From Leucocoprinus leucothites (Eukaryota; Basidiomycota; Agaricomycetes; Agaricales; Agaricaceae): a stretch of DNA of 64,000 bases. The notes beneath the pieces are model-generated. The model did not search any database and was not told the origin of the DNA. It saw nothing but the letters and a program-made list of their open reading frames with translations. Shown here one piece after another: positions 34,917 through 47,545 of this stretch. A program made the position numbers and the translations under genes. Location of the stretch: positions 1,116,001 through 1,180,000 of the forward strand of contig JAACJO010000007.1 of assembly GCA_013368445.1 (NCBI GenBank), in the 5' to 3' direction. Every line of letters begins with the position of its first letter. Position 1 is the first letter of the stretch.

Positions 34917-37900
34917 ATGACCTCAGCCTCGGGAAATCTGTACGAACAGTGGACGTCAATATCTGACGCCGACCTCAACGTTGACCGGATTGAAGACTTG
35001 CTGGGTCAAGTCTCTGATGACCTCTGGGTAGCCGCAGCCTGTGTTGACCGCCTTCTTGACAATGTCACTGTCCAGCGGGCACTCTTACAAACAGGCTTGT
35101 CAAGGACCGCTGTTGCTATCGAAAGGGGCAAAGATGTGGTTGCATTCACTCGTGGAACCTCTTCAGAAGACTCTTCTGAAGCTTCCAACAACCCCCTTGT
35201 CGTGCATTTTCGTGCCGTTCCAGCTGATGCACAGCTATGTTATTTCCGTTCGGTGCTCCTCGAAAGGCTGGATCGCCTCAATACGTACGTCGAAATGGAA
35301 AAGGAGGCGCCATTGAGTGAGGATCAGGTGGACGAGGAAGAAGAAGTGGAGGGTGAGGTTGGTGAGGGGGATATTGAGGACGACTGGGACGATCCATGGA
35401 CCGAAGAACCAGCCAGCAAGCCGACCCCTGTTTTGAAGCCCAGAAAACCATTACCAACTCCGTTCTCTCTTTCGACTTTCCTGGCGAGTGACCTATTATG
35501 GTCAGCATGCCAACTCGCGTCTGAAGAATGGTTCAACGCGCTACAAGTCCTCCTGGACAAGCATGGCTCAGATCTGTGGCAGTTTCGTCTGACAATACTA
35601 GAGAGCGTTCCGGAATATTTCCATCCTTCCGAATACCAATCAATTGCCCTCAAGTTCGATTTCTCCTCTAATAAAGAGCTGGAGCCGTCTTTCAACCCTT
35701 GGAGGCGCGAGGCGGACTTTTCAGAAACCGAGGTGGTTCAGCAGGCTCTAAGAGAGAGTGGGGTTGGGTTCTCAGCTGCATTGGATGTTGTAGCGACACA
35801 GGCAGAGCCCCAGTTTCACAAAGAGCCCTTGACTGCAGATGCTTTGGCAACGTGGTACAAAAACCGCGTAAACCAAATTATTGTATCGACAGGAATAGTG
35901 GACATTGCACTGGCGATAGTTCAGTATGGTGCTTCACAAGGCATTCCAGGTCTGGACGAGCTCGGGGAAGAGCTTAGTCTACTTTCTAGGCTCGTTTATG
36001 ATACACCACACCCGGACGGCTGGGTGGACGATTGGACGCTCACAGATTGGTACACGTTGGATCCTCCCGCAGTCGTGCGCGCGTATCTAGCTCATTCGAC
36101 ACCTGATTCCTTACCCAACGACATTTCTCGACTCGTCTTACCCTATCTCTACGTCCTCGAAGCACGCGTAGAGCGTGCTGGAACACCAGATCCGGGACTA
36201 CCTAACCGCCTCCTTTACGATTTCATCCTTTCCTCACGGCTTGAGTTGGTAGCATCCGTGTTTGATGTATCAAAACCAACACTTCCCGTTCCACAACGTA
36301 TCATAAAAAACGAAGAGGACTTGGTTCGGTTGGCGTTAGCGTGTCTCTACGGAAGTGCCCGCTTAGATGAGTGGTCAACAATGAGCCGCATTTTTGAGTG
36401 CTTACCGGCCTGGGACTATCCCCACGACGAGGACAATGACGAGGAGGCGGCCGATACGACGATTGCGTCGCTTGGCACCTTTGTCACTCCCACAACGAGT
36501 CGACCATACGTCTCACCGCTTGAACTCATGACCTTCTTCAAGCCCTTACAAATTGCTTCATTGTCACGGGCTCTTGATATATTGGACGTGCACCTCGAAG
36601 CTGGTGAGATATTCTCGCGATGGAGTGTCCCTGCTCCTTTGAAGTGGTTCCTGCAGAGCAATGATAATGTGAAGGAGCAACGAGCGTGGGCGAACCGAAT
36701 GGCTAGACGGGCTGGCGCTATGCATGATCAACTCAACACATTAGAGGATTGGGAGTGGTTGCTGGAGGACATGCTCAAGTTGACAGGGAAGAGTGAGACC
36801 GGGATCAAGAAGGCTTTGGGGCATCTGAATGAAGATGAGGTCTTGCGTATATTTTTGGGTGGATTACTGAGCACCGGCAGTAAGCTATTCTTTTGTTACT
36901 GATTGTGAAGATGGTTAATGTCCCTTTGTCAGAGTTCGATATTGCTCGTTCAATGCTCTACTCACCTCGTAGTAAACTGCCATTGGACCCCCAAAGCGTT
37001 GAAGAGATTGTCGTTACCTCTTCGCATGAGCTTTACGACAATGCCAGCTCTGGCAACTATAAAGTAGGCGATATGAAGCTTGCTTATGACTGGTAAGTCC
37101 TGGGCATACTGAACTTGAAACTATCATCTTTAACCTTGATCACTAGTCTTGACGTGCCTCCAACCTCTGAGCGACTCATTCAGGAGAAAGAGTTTATTGA
37201 AGCAACGTCCCGTATTTCGTCCTTCAACGTTTATTCCCGTCCCGGAATTCCTATCTCACCCATAGAAATTCGTCTAACAAAAGACAGGCTCTCCCTCGTT
37301 TCTCGCGTTCTTTCTAGCAACAATGACGCATATAAGCACACTCAGGTCATTCTCGACCTCTGCTACAAACTCGGTTTTCGCGGAGACGCAGCAGCCGAGG
37401 TCAAAACGCTCGCCATGCTTGCTGATACCGCGCTACAAGCAGAAGACTTCACCCGGGCGTACGAAAATGCCGTGCGAATGGTGGATATTGTCGTCAAGCT
37501 TCGTGAAACCACTTCTTCTCTGGACATTAACAACGACAAAGTCCAAGAGGCGACAGAGGTGTGCTGGATCGGATGTTTCCAGCTTGGCCGACAGCCCGAA
37601 TTTGACGACCTCAAGAAGAAACTACAGCTTCTCGGTTACGCCCTCGAGTTCTGTCCACCAGAAAAACTTCATGACGTTCTCACTGCCTGGAGGCGTCTAG
37701 AAAAGGAAGATATTGCCAACCGCGAAGAGGACCTTATTCAAAAGAAGCAACTACACGTCGGTGGCAAATCACTCACAAGTTCACTACACCACCATCAACA
37801 GAAACATGGTCTTACTCTTGGAAACGGTCATGCGTGGGACCACGCCTCAGCCATGACGGGTGCCACATTCAACACGGCAGCCTCCTCCCTCCGTGCTAGA

Positions 37901-38233
37901 CTCCAACAATTCCACATGCCCTCGCCACCACTGCTGTCAACGCCTGACGCCGCCGCTTTGGCTAGTCGGACATTCCGCAGCGTCGCTGCGAATTTCCCTT
38001 TTTCAGTTGGCCATAGGAGTGCGACGCCTTCACAGGCTTCTCAACATGGTGGATACGATGATAACCGAGATTATTATCATCAGGGGCATGGTGTGTTTCC
38101 CGGTGGCGGTAGTTCTCATCTTGCAGAGGCCGGTCATCATAGGTTGGATGACGTGTCAGCGCAGGCGTCGAAAGTTTTCTCAAAGGGTATTGGATGGCTT
38201 ATTGGCGCGGATGATGAACACGGACATCTGTGA
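34917..38233 (+). CDS. SEC39: SEC39-family subunit of the DSL1/NRZ tethering complex
   Basis: Peripheral ER protein of the Dsl1 (NRZ) complex that tethers Golgi-derived COPI vesicles to the ER. Three exons (34917-36879, 36933-37092, 37147-38233) total 3210 nt, 1069 residues, in frame. Key stretches: SDDLWVAAACVDRLLDNVTV, an acidic EDEEEEVEGEVGEGDIEDDW insert, then FLASDLLWSACQLASEEW, VLLDKHGSDLWQFRLTILES and VPEYFHPSEYQSI, matching the Sec39 domain start. Further on are EKEFIEATSRISSFNVYSRP, ILDLCYKLGFRGDAAAEVKT and VCWIGCFQLGRQPEFDDLKK, its conserved C-terminal part. The last 150 residues are His/Ser/Gly-rich and poorly conserved. An in-frame upstream ATG at 34791 would add 42 residues; 34917 is preferred because the extension shows no family resemblance. 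Confidence 0.88.
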
Positions 38234-39537
38234 TTTAGAGTTTTGGATCTGTTTGGGATTATTGGGTTCTTGACAGCGTGGCTCGGGTTGTTTGGGTCTG
38301 TACTGTTACGTTCCTCCGTTCCGTTTACGTGGAACTTTTTTTTTTTTTGGATGCTTTACTTATTTCGTGTATGCTCTTTATTCTCTAACCTTATGCAGAT
38401 ATGCTTTAGTACAGTGGGTTATAATTTAGTACTTTCCCCTGCATGATGATAACGAAATATGTTGCCAAACGTGTCGTTCAGCCTGAGAAAGATCTCGATG
38501 TGGCGTATAAAGAAACAAGGACTTGCGCCGTGAAAAGATGGTGAAAAACCAGACCATTCGATTTCCAACCTTAAGGAAACTATAAGCCAGGCGAGAGAAT
38601 ATAAAAATTTCTTCTCTATGAAATATACAACAAATGATCGTATAGAGCACGTCTGACAAGCAGGAACGCGCATTGTAAAGAATAGTGGAATCCGTGTAAA
38701 GAAGATAAAGGTTATATCAATAAATCAACAGAATAAATGTCCTCTTAATCAAGAAGAAAACCGAGACCGAGACCGAGATCATCATAGCGAGTAAAAAAAC
38801 CCTTTTAATGAACGACCACCTCGAAAAGTAGTGAGCACTAAAGAAGGGAAGCCCACATGTAAACGCCACAAGTGATCATTCCACCGCAATTTTTTGTACG
38901 TTCAAGACGCACAAGCACAAACAAAGGAGAGATATAAAAAAAAAAGGTGGAGGGTAGTAGAGAGAGGCTGCCGATCAATCGAGAGAATGTGTGTGTAGGA
39001 GAGGAAGACTATGTAAATGATACAAGGAGCGTGAGGGATAGATAGCCAAGTAGTAGCCGATGTAAAAAAAAAAAAAACATAAACAGAAAAACCATGAAAC
39101 TTAAAAAGGAGAGGCGTAAGTAAGGAAGAATAGGGGGGTTGGATAGCGCAGTCATGAACAAGAGATAGGAAGGGGGGGAGTAGCAAATTAGAGGTTATGA
39201 ACAAAGCTGGGTGGATGGGATAGCAATGGAGAGAGGGGATTAGCGATAGAGCCCGTATATCGGAGTTGGGGGAGACGGAGAAGAAATGTAGGAAAAAAGG
39301 AGAGAAAGAAGAGGTCGAAGTCGAAGTCGAAGGGTTAGGTGGGGAGGAATTACGAAAGGTGGTGTGTTGTACAACAATCCATCCTGTAAATGACAATAAT
39401 AGTAGTTGAAGGAATCTCAAAAGATAGAAGGGGGTATGTAGTAAAAGTCGTTGCAGTCGTTGCATATAGTTTGAACGGATCCCGAGCCACCACGAATCCT
39501 CTCCTCCCAACTTGAGAACCGAACACCAATAAACCAA
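38234..39537. other. 1.3 kb convergent 3' spacer, A/T and purine-rich
   Basis: Between the stop codons of SEC39 and the disordered protein gene. Holds homopolymer runs (T-run near 38336-38348, A-runs near 38935-38945 and 39063-39078) and simple purine-rich tracts. Long open frames on the minus strand are compositional, not genes. Confidence 0.45.
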
Positions 39538-42460
39538 TCAAAGCTGGCCATTGACAAACCTCGTAGAGTTACCCGTCTTTGCTCGAGGCCTATTCATAAC
39601 ACCAGTACCCTCGGGTTTAAGCATCTGTTGCTGCTGGGACATTGGTGGTAACGGCGGCACCGGTGGTATACCAGTCCCTCCACCACCGCGCTTCTCACAA
39701 CCATCGGAGAGCTGCAACTTCAGCTCCGCCACCTCATTCTTCAATGTCCCGTTCTCGTTCTTCAATGACACGTTCTCATTCTTCAATGACCCGTTCTCAC
39801 TCTTCAATGCCCTGGTCTCACTCTCCAGATCCCCATACTTCTTCTGCCACATCTTATTCATATTATCAAGGTGCTCCTGCAATACCCTGATCGCTGTAGC
39901 CGCTTCTGCATCTCCTCTCTCCCTCACTTGAACAACATGTTGCGACGCACCCGAGCCAGAGAGGTTGGCGTTTGTAGTGGGCAATGCAGGCGGAGCAGAT
40001 TGTTGGTCAACGCTGAACCTCCCGTTGCCGCCCCCAAGACCACTGTAATCACGGTCACGGTCGCGAATCCACGGGCCAGTTGTGCTGTTGCTCGTAGGTG
40101 ATACAAGTCCACCAGTGGTAGGCGTTGTGAGAGCTGTACCGGCGGATGAAGGTGCAATGGGACTGAGGTTATACTGTGAGTCCATAAACGAAATTGCTGA
40201 TGCCGAGGAAGGACCAGATGAAACAGATCCGGAAGCAAGTGAATCTTGTCGTTGCCTTTCGTTCTCTCGTCTCCTAGCCAAGATGTCCTCCTTGATTTCC
40301 TTCGGTCCTATACTCTCCGGATCATCGAAATTAAGCTTTGTCACATCGAGATGATCGCCAAATTCACTACTGAAGAGTGTCGAGACGGGACGTAACTTGA
40401 GCGTTGGGAAGTCTCCAATATTAGGTGGTGCACTGGATGGGACAGCATCTTCTTTCAAACCTCCAGCAAAGGGTCCACGAGGGAAGGTTGAAAGCGGCGA
40501 TGATCCGGTGCTAATGGATAGGGCATGAGGGGGAGAACGCCTCGGGCTAATGGTTGTTCGTGAAACGTCGATGACATCAAAGTCACCCAAATATTGGTCA
40601 TGCTGAGCAGCAGCCTCGAGCAACGAAGGAGACAAACTCGGAACAGGAATACGATGAGAGGAAAGTTTATGGTTATGCCTCGGAATGAAATCAGGAGGGT
40701 CTGACTGTGGCAACGAAGGAACAGAAGGCGGCTGCGGAACAGGCGGCGGCTCCTTTTCATTAACCTTTCCGTTGCTAAACAGCCTCATAAATCCGCTCTT
40801 TTTATGCTTTATGCTTTTCCCCGCACCAGCTGTGGTGTTGGCGTCCTTGGCATTTGACACTTGACCACCGGTAGCAAGTCCGTTCTCCGAACCTCTCCGC
40901 TCAGGTTGCCTGACGATGGACGAGAGAGCGTTTTTGGCTTTGGCTCCCGCACTGATGGAACGTGCTCGTGCTCGCGCGGCTACGAAATCTGAGTGTCTCA
41001 CATCTGTAGTGGAAGTTTCAATGGCGGTCGTAGCAGATGAACCTCCGCTTGAAGAAGATTCATGAGTCTGTACCACCAATGGAGGAAGTGTAGCTCCGCG
41101 ACGTTGAGCACGAGCTTCTTCCAGGGATATGAGGGAGAAGCCAGGGTTTATATTGGGCTCTGTCCACCCTGGGATGGCACGGGGGAGGGAGGGAGGTTCA
41201 TCGAATTGTTGACGAATGGGAGAGTCAGGGGAAAGAATACTGACAGGGCCAGAGATTTCTTTGCCCTGAACGTGAGATATTCGCCGCTTGAGCATCTCTG
41301 AGGCTGGAGCAGATTTTGTCAAGGGTTTGACAGGTGCAGAAAAAGCTGAGATCTCGACAACGGTGGTATTAGAATCTTTACGAGGAGCCTCTGGGTATTG
41401 TATATTAGAGCGAATGGGCGACCTGGGTGGTGGTGGAGGTTCCGTGGAATAGGATACGAGGTCAGGACTTGCATAGGGGTGAAAGCCCTTGTCGATACGA
41501 CGGTCTACAAAAAGGGCGGTTAACCCAGTTTGAACGTCTAGCGTCGAAGAAGTTGTGTCACAACTAGCGCGTGGAGACGGTGGTGGGATGGTGGGATTAC
41601 TGTTTTGGGGCAACCGAGTAGCGGAACCATTAGGGGGTGATGGTATATCAACGACAGTGGAAGAATGGGACCGGAGCCTCCCCATTGATATTTTTCCACG
41701 GAGGCCTTCCTGGCGCGCAGGAGGATGCGGCCGACCCAAGGAAGAGGTAGAGAGGGATTCCTGAGCTAGCGCACTAAAAAAAAAATGACGAATAAGGGGG
41801 AAAAGCAATGCAACGATTAATAAGAAGCACATACTAGAGAGCGCCTCGAGGATGAGTGACGGAAGAGGTAGAAGTATCAAACGAGCGCTTTGAGTTTAAA
41901 AAAGAACGACTGGACTCGACACTGGGCCGACCGGTGGCAGTGGACGGTCGCGGACTGGAGGATAAATCTGGCTTGTGGGTCTTTCCTCTGAGGATCCCCA
42001 TAAAGCCAACATGTCCATTCGACTCGTTCTCGTCGACCTCTTCGAGAGTATCTTCCTCGAGCTCCCATGGTGGACGAGAGTGGAAACGCATCTTGGGGCC
42101 CAAATAAGACATGCGGGGAAGGGAGTCTCCATCGCTGTCATTATCCTCTCGGTCGTGGGATGGGGAATCGTTTTCATAGACCTCTCCGAAGGCCATAGAG
42201 GAACGGATGTCCTCGTCGAAGTCGAGGACACTGGAGGAGGGATCGTCGAGGAGACGGCGGGAGCTGAGATGGGACGTGGGAGAATTGTAGGGCCAAGTTT
42301 CGGAGTGAGTGTGTGGTGGAGAAAAGAAGGGACGGGAGTCGACAGAAGGAGTATCCGAGCAAGTTGAATACCGAAATGCCTCTGTCCGTGCACTCCGCTC
42401 TTCCAGCAGCTGCCGCACTCGCGAGTCGTTGGTCTCTGGAGTCTGCATGGCACTCACCAT
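39538..42460 (-). CDS. Long disordered protein with C-terminal Asn/Glu coiled coil (unknown function)
   Basis: I do not recognise a family. ATG 42460 starts MVSAMQTPETNDSRVRQLLE. Exon 1 ends near 41834 and an intron with acceptor near 41773 leads to a single long exon to TGA at 39538. About 960 residues, mostly disordered and rich in Ser, Pro and Arg. Short conserved-looking blocks include GPKMRFHSRPPWELEEDTLE, GFMGILRGKTHKPDL, KKSGFMRLFSNGK, FPTLKLRPVSTLFSSEFGDH and PKEIKEDILARRRENE. Near the end is a coiled coil (ATAIRVLQEHLDNMNKMWQK) continuing into a perfect-phase heptad repeat, LK-S/N-ENGS, encoded by 21-nt tandem repeats. It shares a 141-base promoter with CGR1. The basic residues around GFMRLF could bind membrane or partner, but this is a guess. 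Confidence 0.75.
39732..39830 (-). repeat. Tandem 21-nt coding repeat (heptad coiled-coil repeat)
   Basis: Three clear units at 39748-39768, 39769-39789 and 39790-39810, with degenerate partial units on both sides. Each encodes one seven-residue LK-x-EN-x-(S/T) heptad. The unit equals exactly one heptad, so gain or loss of a unit would lengthen or shorten the coiled coil without a frameshift. Confidence 0.85.
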
Positions 42461-42601
42461 GGCGGAACAAGTCAAGCAATATAGCGCCTGTCCTGACCAG
42501 ACTCACAGACTACCCAGCTGCCCTGACCTAAATCACGGCAGAGTGCGGCACATCACTCTTCCCTTTAAGTTTATTATTCTCCCTTCCTTTCTTGATCACC
42601 C
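42461..42601. promoter_or_regulatory. 141-base bidirectional promoter (disordered protein / CGR1)
   Basis: The start codons of the minus-strand disordered protein gene and the plus-strand CGR1 gene face away from each other across only 141 bases. The right half is pyrimidine-rich (ttattattctcccttcctttcttg). Confidence 0.5.
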
Positions 42602-43170
42602 ATGGACGCTCCCCTCCATCTCACCCAATCAGCCAACGGCCGTGTCTCGGGCAAGCCATGGAAAACACATAAATCAGCAACAGTGTACATATCTCTCCTG
42701 TCATCACTATCATGATGATATCTTTCTCATTTGTGATTCATCTCCAGCCGATCCCATCTCCCTGCGGGCGTCAAAACAAAAAACTGGGAAGATCGCATGG
42801 AAAAGACAAAGAAAGCACAGGCCATCAAGAAGCTCCAACAAGAACTCAAAGATGAGAAGCAAGCTGAGCTTCAGAGGTGAAAACTCTTTCTACCCACTAA
42901 ACCCACCCCAAAAAACTAACTCGCGTCACCTCCCAGGCGGAGGGAGGCGACCCTGGAGCGTAAAAAAGCCGCAGAGGAGAAGCGCAGGCTAGAAGAAGCC
43001 AAGGCCAAGGTGCGTATCTCGGCACCGTGCCATTCAATCTCATTTGTCAAAAAAACTAATGAAATGTTTTAATTCCACCCCACGCTACCGTTACCGAAAC
43101 TCAGATGGGCGCTCGGAAAGCTGCCAGGTTGCGCCGTAAAGCGGGCAGGACCAAAAAAGTCAACCACTAA
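42602..43170 (+). CDS. CGR1: rRNA-processing protein CGR1
   Basis: Small basic coiled-coil nucleolar protein needed for 60S subunit rRNA processing. ATG 42602 gives MDAPLHLTQSANGRVSGKPW and KTHKSATV. Intron 1 (GTACAT to CTCCAG) leads to RSHLPAGVKTKNWEDRMEKT, then KKAQAIKKLQQELKDEKQAE. Intron 2 leads to RREATLERKKAAEEKRRLEE, and intron 3 to MGARKAARLRRKAGRTKKVN, ending TAA 43168-43170. The VSGKPWK, KNWEDRME and C-terminal MGARKAARLRRKAGRTKK motifs are diagnostic. About 125 residues, normal for the family. It is convergent with VPS18, stops 97 bases apart. Confidence 0.95.
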
Positions 43171-43267
43171 GCGCGTCTTCACGAAACAAACTTTTTTTCC
43201 TTCGCCATGACGAGAACGAGCCAATTATCGTGTAATATAATTGTAACGAAATCCCGAGCATGTTTCA

Positions 43268-46200
43268 CTACAACACCCACGAGGCATCCACCTCACCCTC
43301 TTTCACAAATGGCTTATCCAATCCTACAACCACACTCTCACACAGCGGACAACTACTCACCAAAACTTCCTCCAACTCTGTTCTCAGCTTCTCGGCCTTC
43401 TGCCCCAGATCTCTATCCACGCCTCCCTTCCTCCCTCCTCCGCCGCCACCTATGCCTGGTATCCAAGTCGTCGGTGTCGAAACGATGGCAGCCAGCGCGT
43501 CAGGTACAATTAAATCTCGTAGTCGATCACCTGCTGTAATAACACTCCGTCCGAGGAGATTGGCTGCTTGTGCACTACCCTTGAGAGGGTTGACTGCTAT
43601 ACCTGCAATATTTCCAAAGTTGGCTGACAGCAATGTTCGCTGGGACGCTGGCTGCCGTGAAGGAAGAGCGCCTCCAGGGCCGGTGACAACTTGTTTGTTA
43701 AGTCCACCGCTGGCAAGAAGATTTTTGGGTACACTGCTCGGAGCTTCCTTTGTTAATTCTGTCTGCAATGCGATGATTTTCCGCAGTGTATAAGGTGGCA
43801 GATACTCTTTGACCTGAGACGCAGAGTTATTCGTTCAGTCGAAAACAATGAAGATGTACAACATACCATCCCAATCAAACAATCCGCATGGAAACTATGA
43901 TGGCAAGGGAATACATAGAACTGCCGTGTAAGTAGCAACTGTTCGCACTTGCTGCACAGCGCATTCGAACTGATGGTAATAAACCGATTCTTGAGAGCCG
44001 CGATGTCTTGTTTGATGCTCTCCGACGTCTTCGTCGCCTCGTCCATCTCGGTCTTCAACTCTTCGATGTGTGAAGAATATTCCTCCAGCGCATGCGCGAT
44101 CTCCTCTTTGAAATCATCAATCACGACAAAGTCAGGGAAGAACGGCAGGATATCTTCAATCTTCAACAAATCCGTGTTCTCCAAGAACTTCATCGCCCTA
44201 GCAAAATAAGAGGATATATCAGTTTCCTCCTTTGATTCGCATCACAAAACCCATGCGGCGAGGAGAGGGGGAGTGGGGAAGGTACATACGTTTTGATATC
44301 CTTCTTGTCCTGCACAACGTACTTCGCAATCTTCAGCCACAACTTCTTCCTCAACACTTGATCCTCCTCCTCAGGCACCCTATCCGCATTAATCTTCGCC
44401 AGCTCCAAATCTCCCTTCTCCAACGCCAAATCCACACTATTCTCATACAACCCCATCTTTGCATAGATATGCACACAAGGTTGTATTCTGCCTGCAAGTT
44501 TACATATCCGCAATGCGTAATCCAGATCGTAGTATGGCTTGCCCGTGATGGGATCGCTAGGTGCGTTTGTTAAGAACCGGAGGAGGGGCGCGTCGTTGTC
44601 TTCGAGGGCTTGGGTTTGGGGTATCGTTTGCGTTGGTGACTTTGGGGATTTAGGAGGTGACGTGGGATCACCGCCCTCACCATGGGTATATGATGTCGAG
44701 GAAGAGGGAGACGAAGGAGAAACGTAAAACGTGATAAGCAGATTATGTATCGTAGACGAAGTATTATGTTGCTCAAAAATAACATAATTGAGGTATCGGA
44801 TAGCTTGATTCGGCGAGAGCGGATCTCGAGGTGTATGTTGTAGCTGGAGAAGTGCTGGGACGAGGCGTTTAGGATCAAGTGAGGGTTGGCGCATCCATGC
44901 ATCCACTGTGTCTTTTGGTGAATTGCGCATAAGGACAGACGCGAAGCGGTAGTAGAGCTCGAGATCGTGTTGACTGCTTATGACTTCGATAGCTCTGGAC
45001 CATTGTTCTTCGAGGACCCAGTGCTCGACTACGCGGGCATGGTCGCCTACAGTAGAGGCGAAGAAAAGGTACATGTCCGTTCGGCCGTGGCCTTGGATTA
45101 GCTCGTAGACAGTCTCTTTGTCGAGATTGTTCTGAGCAACCATACACGTATTAGCCTTGCAGACGGAGGTTAGGGTACCCATTCACCTTGTAAGTCTCGA
45201 AAAATTGGCGCAGGTCATCTTCCAGGATAGCCTTTTCTGTCTGCAGATTGTCCACATCCTGCGAAACAGACTCAGCTGCAGCAATGTCGTCCAACTCATT
45301 GCACTTCGCCAGGTAGAATTCTACAAGCCACGTTGCCACCATCATCCGCTGTGTCAGATCCTACAGCAAAACCATGAGCCATTGTCAGATAAAATAGTGT
45401 AAGCTTACAGTCTTCTTTGTTCGCTCTAGCCGCGATATCAGATACGACCTCAGAGCATCCCGTTCTCCAGCATCCAAAAACTTGAACACAACCTCTTCGA
45501 ACATCGCCGAACACTGCGCATAACATCCAGCGGCTTGGAAGTATCTTCCATCTGTGAAGAACGAATCGGCTTGTGCGGCCAGCACTTGATCACGCTGGTG
45601 AGCCGTCTAGATGGATGTATTAGTTCGTTTGCACGGGAAGGGAGGGCTTGTGCAACCTTTGAAAACCGAAGTGCAGTGTCAAATTCGCCTTTCTCGAGGT
45701 AGATTTTCCATACGTCACGATCTTCATTACCGATGACAACCTCGAACAGGGATTGGTCAGTAAATACCCAGTATGTCCTACGGACAGGGTCTGATGACAT
45801 CCCAAGGACAGTTTCATTAGATTTCTAGACCACGAGATTTCATTAGTCTGCCTCGTCGTAAAATAAACACGCGCAGCAGTACACACCACAGGTAACTGCT
45901 CTTCATATGCCAAGTGGTCATTTAGATTACACATGCCAATTACTCTGTCCTTGTATAGCAGAAGGAAATGGAATTCTGTCAGAGACAAGGATAGAGGGAA
46001 ATCGTCTGCGCCAAGACCGGGGAGCGTTGGGTATGGGAATAGCTGAGCATTGTCGATGTGATCCTCGGATTCGGTGTCGATTTTCAGAGACCCATGGTAG
46101 ATCCCGGCCGCAGTCATCCATGCCATTCGGTTTGGCACGGAATGCGCTTGATCAGGGTTGGGAGTGAAATATTGCAGGTCAGAGTTCTGAATGTCTCCAG

Positions 46201-47209
46201 GTAGCTCAAGTATCTCTGGATTGACAAAGGGTGAGATTCAAACAGGAATGAAGGCTAAAGTGACGCACTTGGGGCAGCATCCCGGTACGCAGCGAACAAC
46301 TGCGAGAACACCTTTCCAACCTCATCTGTCTTCCTGTCTACCGGCCCTACAAACTGGTATATCCTAGTCGTGGTCGTAACAACAACTAATGCTTTCTTCG
46401 TATCCGACGCGTTGAAATAATTAAACTTGAGGCCAGTGATTGGATGTCTTTCGGAAAGAGTAAACACAGACTGCAAGTACCGCTCCTGGGATTTAAAGAA
46501 ATCCTCTTCTGCATCCAGAACAGCTTCATATATCGTCCCATTCCTGGCACCAATCAAAATCTCTCTCGTCGACGTTGAATGCGCTGAAGACAATAAGGCA
46601 GCCTTGTTCCACGCAATGCTTTCAATGGCCATCTTGAATCCCTTTAGGTGACGGGGTTTCTTCCAATGTCGATAGAGATACCAGTTTTCACCTTGCGTTG
46701 AGGTAATGATAACATGCCGGCCAGAGGGATCTATGAAGACTTTGTACAACGACATTTCGTTAAGTTTGCGTGGTATTGGTATTTTGACGACTTGGTCGGC
46801 ATGTGAGAGCTCGATGAGGATGAGGAGGTTGTTTTTGAGGCCCATAACTAGCAGATCTGAGCCGACAGCAAAGGAAACGAGAGGGGCGGGGAATGCGAAT
46901 TGCACGCGGCCGAGTTCGAAGATGGGTGCGGTGGGCTCATTGGCCCCTAGGGCACTTATCTGTGAAAGGAATTGTTAGTTCGAGGGTTTGAGAAGATGTT
47001 CTCAACGCACTTGAGCAAGTTCATCGAGATCCGCACGGGGGTCGTTAGGTTCGTAAGTTGATGGTTCAAATCCTTCGTATTGGATTGGCGGTAGTGGACG
47101 GGCAGTGGGAGGTGAAACCCCAGTTGTCGCGGCGTGTTCGACGTCTGTGCATGGATTCTTGAGTATATGAGGAGAATCAAGAACATGAAAACTGACAATC
47201 GTCGAACAT
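43268..47209 (-). CDS. VPS18: VPS18 (PEP3), HOPS/CORVET core subunit with RING-H2
   Basis: Core subunit of the HOPS and CORVET tethers acting at endosome and vacuole. ATG 47209 begins MFDD; after a short intron comes VEHAATTGVSPPTARPLPP. Then the N-terminal propeller with RVQFAFPAPLVSFAVGSDLL, VFIDPSGRHVIITSTQGENW and ITGLKFNYFNASDTKKALVV. The alpha-solenoid includes EAREWxx-free segments such as DNLDKETVYELIQGHGRTDM, WVLEEQWSRAIEVISSQHDL and KMGLYENSVDLALEKGDLEL. The C-terminal RING has CSKCEQLLLTRQFYVFPCHH, SFHADCLIGM and, after about 150 residues, CPLC. A Ser/Pro-rich loop (SPSSPSSSTSYTHGEGG) interrupts the solenoid, and the RING insert seems longer than in animal VPS18. It has several introns. 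The stop is at 43268. Confidence 0.92.
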
Positions 47210-47545
47210 GTTAGAGGTTGGGCCGCTGAAGATTTATGAATAAGAACGAGTTCCGTAGTATGCGCTTGTGCAGCGAGCGTCTAACGGGCATGATGCGCGT
47301 CGGTCACGTTCGCAGCACCTGGTATAACGGCATCCCGGCCCGGAGCTATTTATGAACTTTTGTCGTGTTTACTCAATCGAGGGCTCTCAGCGCCGAGGAT
47401 TTTAATCTCATCGCGCTCATCACCCAGAGATAGTACTACACTACATTAATAATCAGGAGATATGCTTACTTGGGTCCGATGAGAATAAGGACCGGTATTT
47501 CAAATAGTTCTCTGGCCTGGACCTCGTCTTTCTTCCATCATTATC
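47210..47545. promoter_or_regulatory. Divergent promoter VPS18 / SHB17-like gene
   Basis: 336 bases between divergent start codons. No clear TATA box is seen, and no other gene. Confidence 0.35.

Noticed and set aside
38902..39537. 211-codon minus-strand open frame
   Set aside because: It lies just past the stop codon of the upstream gene in pyrimidine-biased spacer. Its translation is low-complexity hydrophobic without motifs; most likely compositional.
42309..42992. 227-codon plus-strand open frame across the promoter and CGR1
   Set aside because: It is in a different frame from CGR1 and runs through the neighbouring antisense exon, the promoter and CGR1 introns. CGR1 motifs are in other frames.
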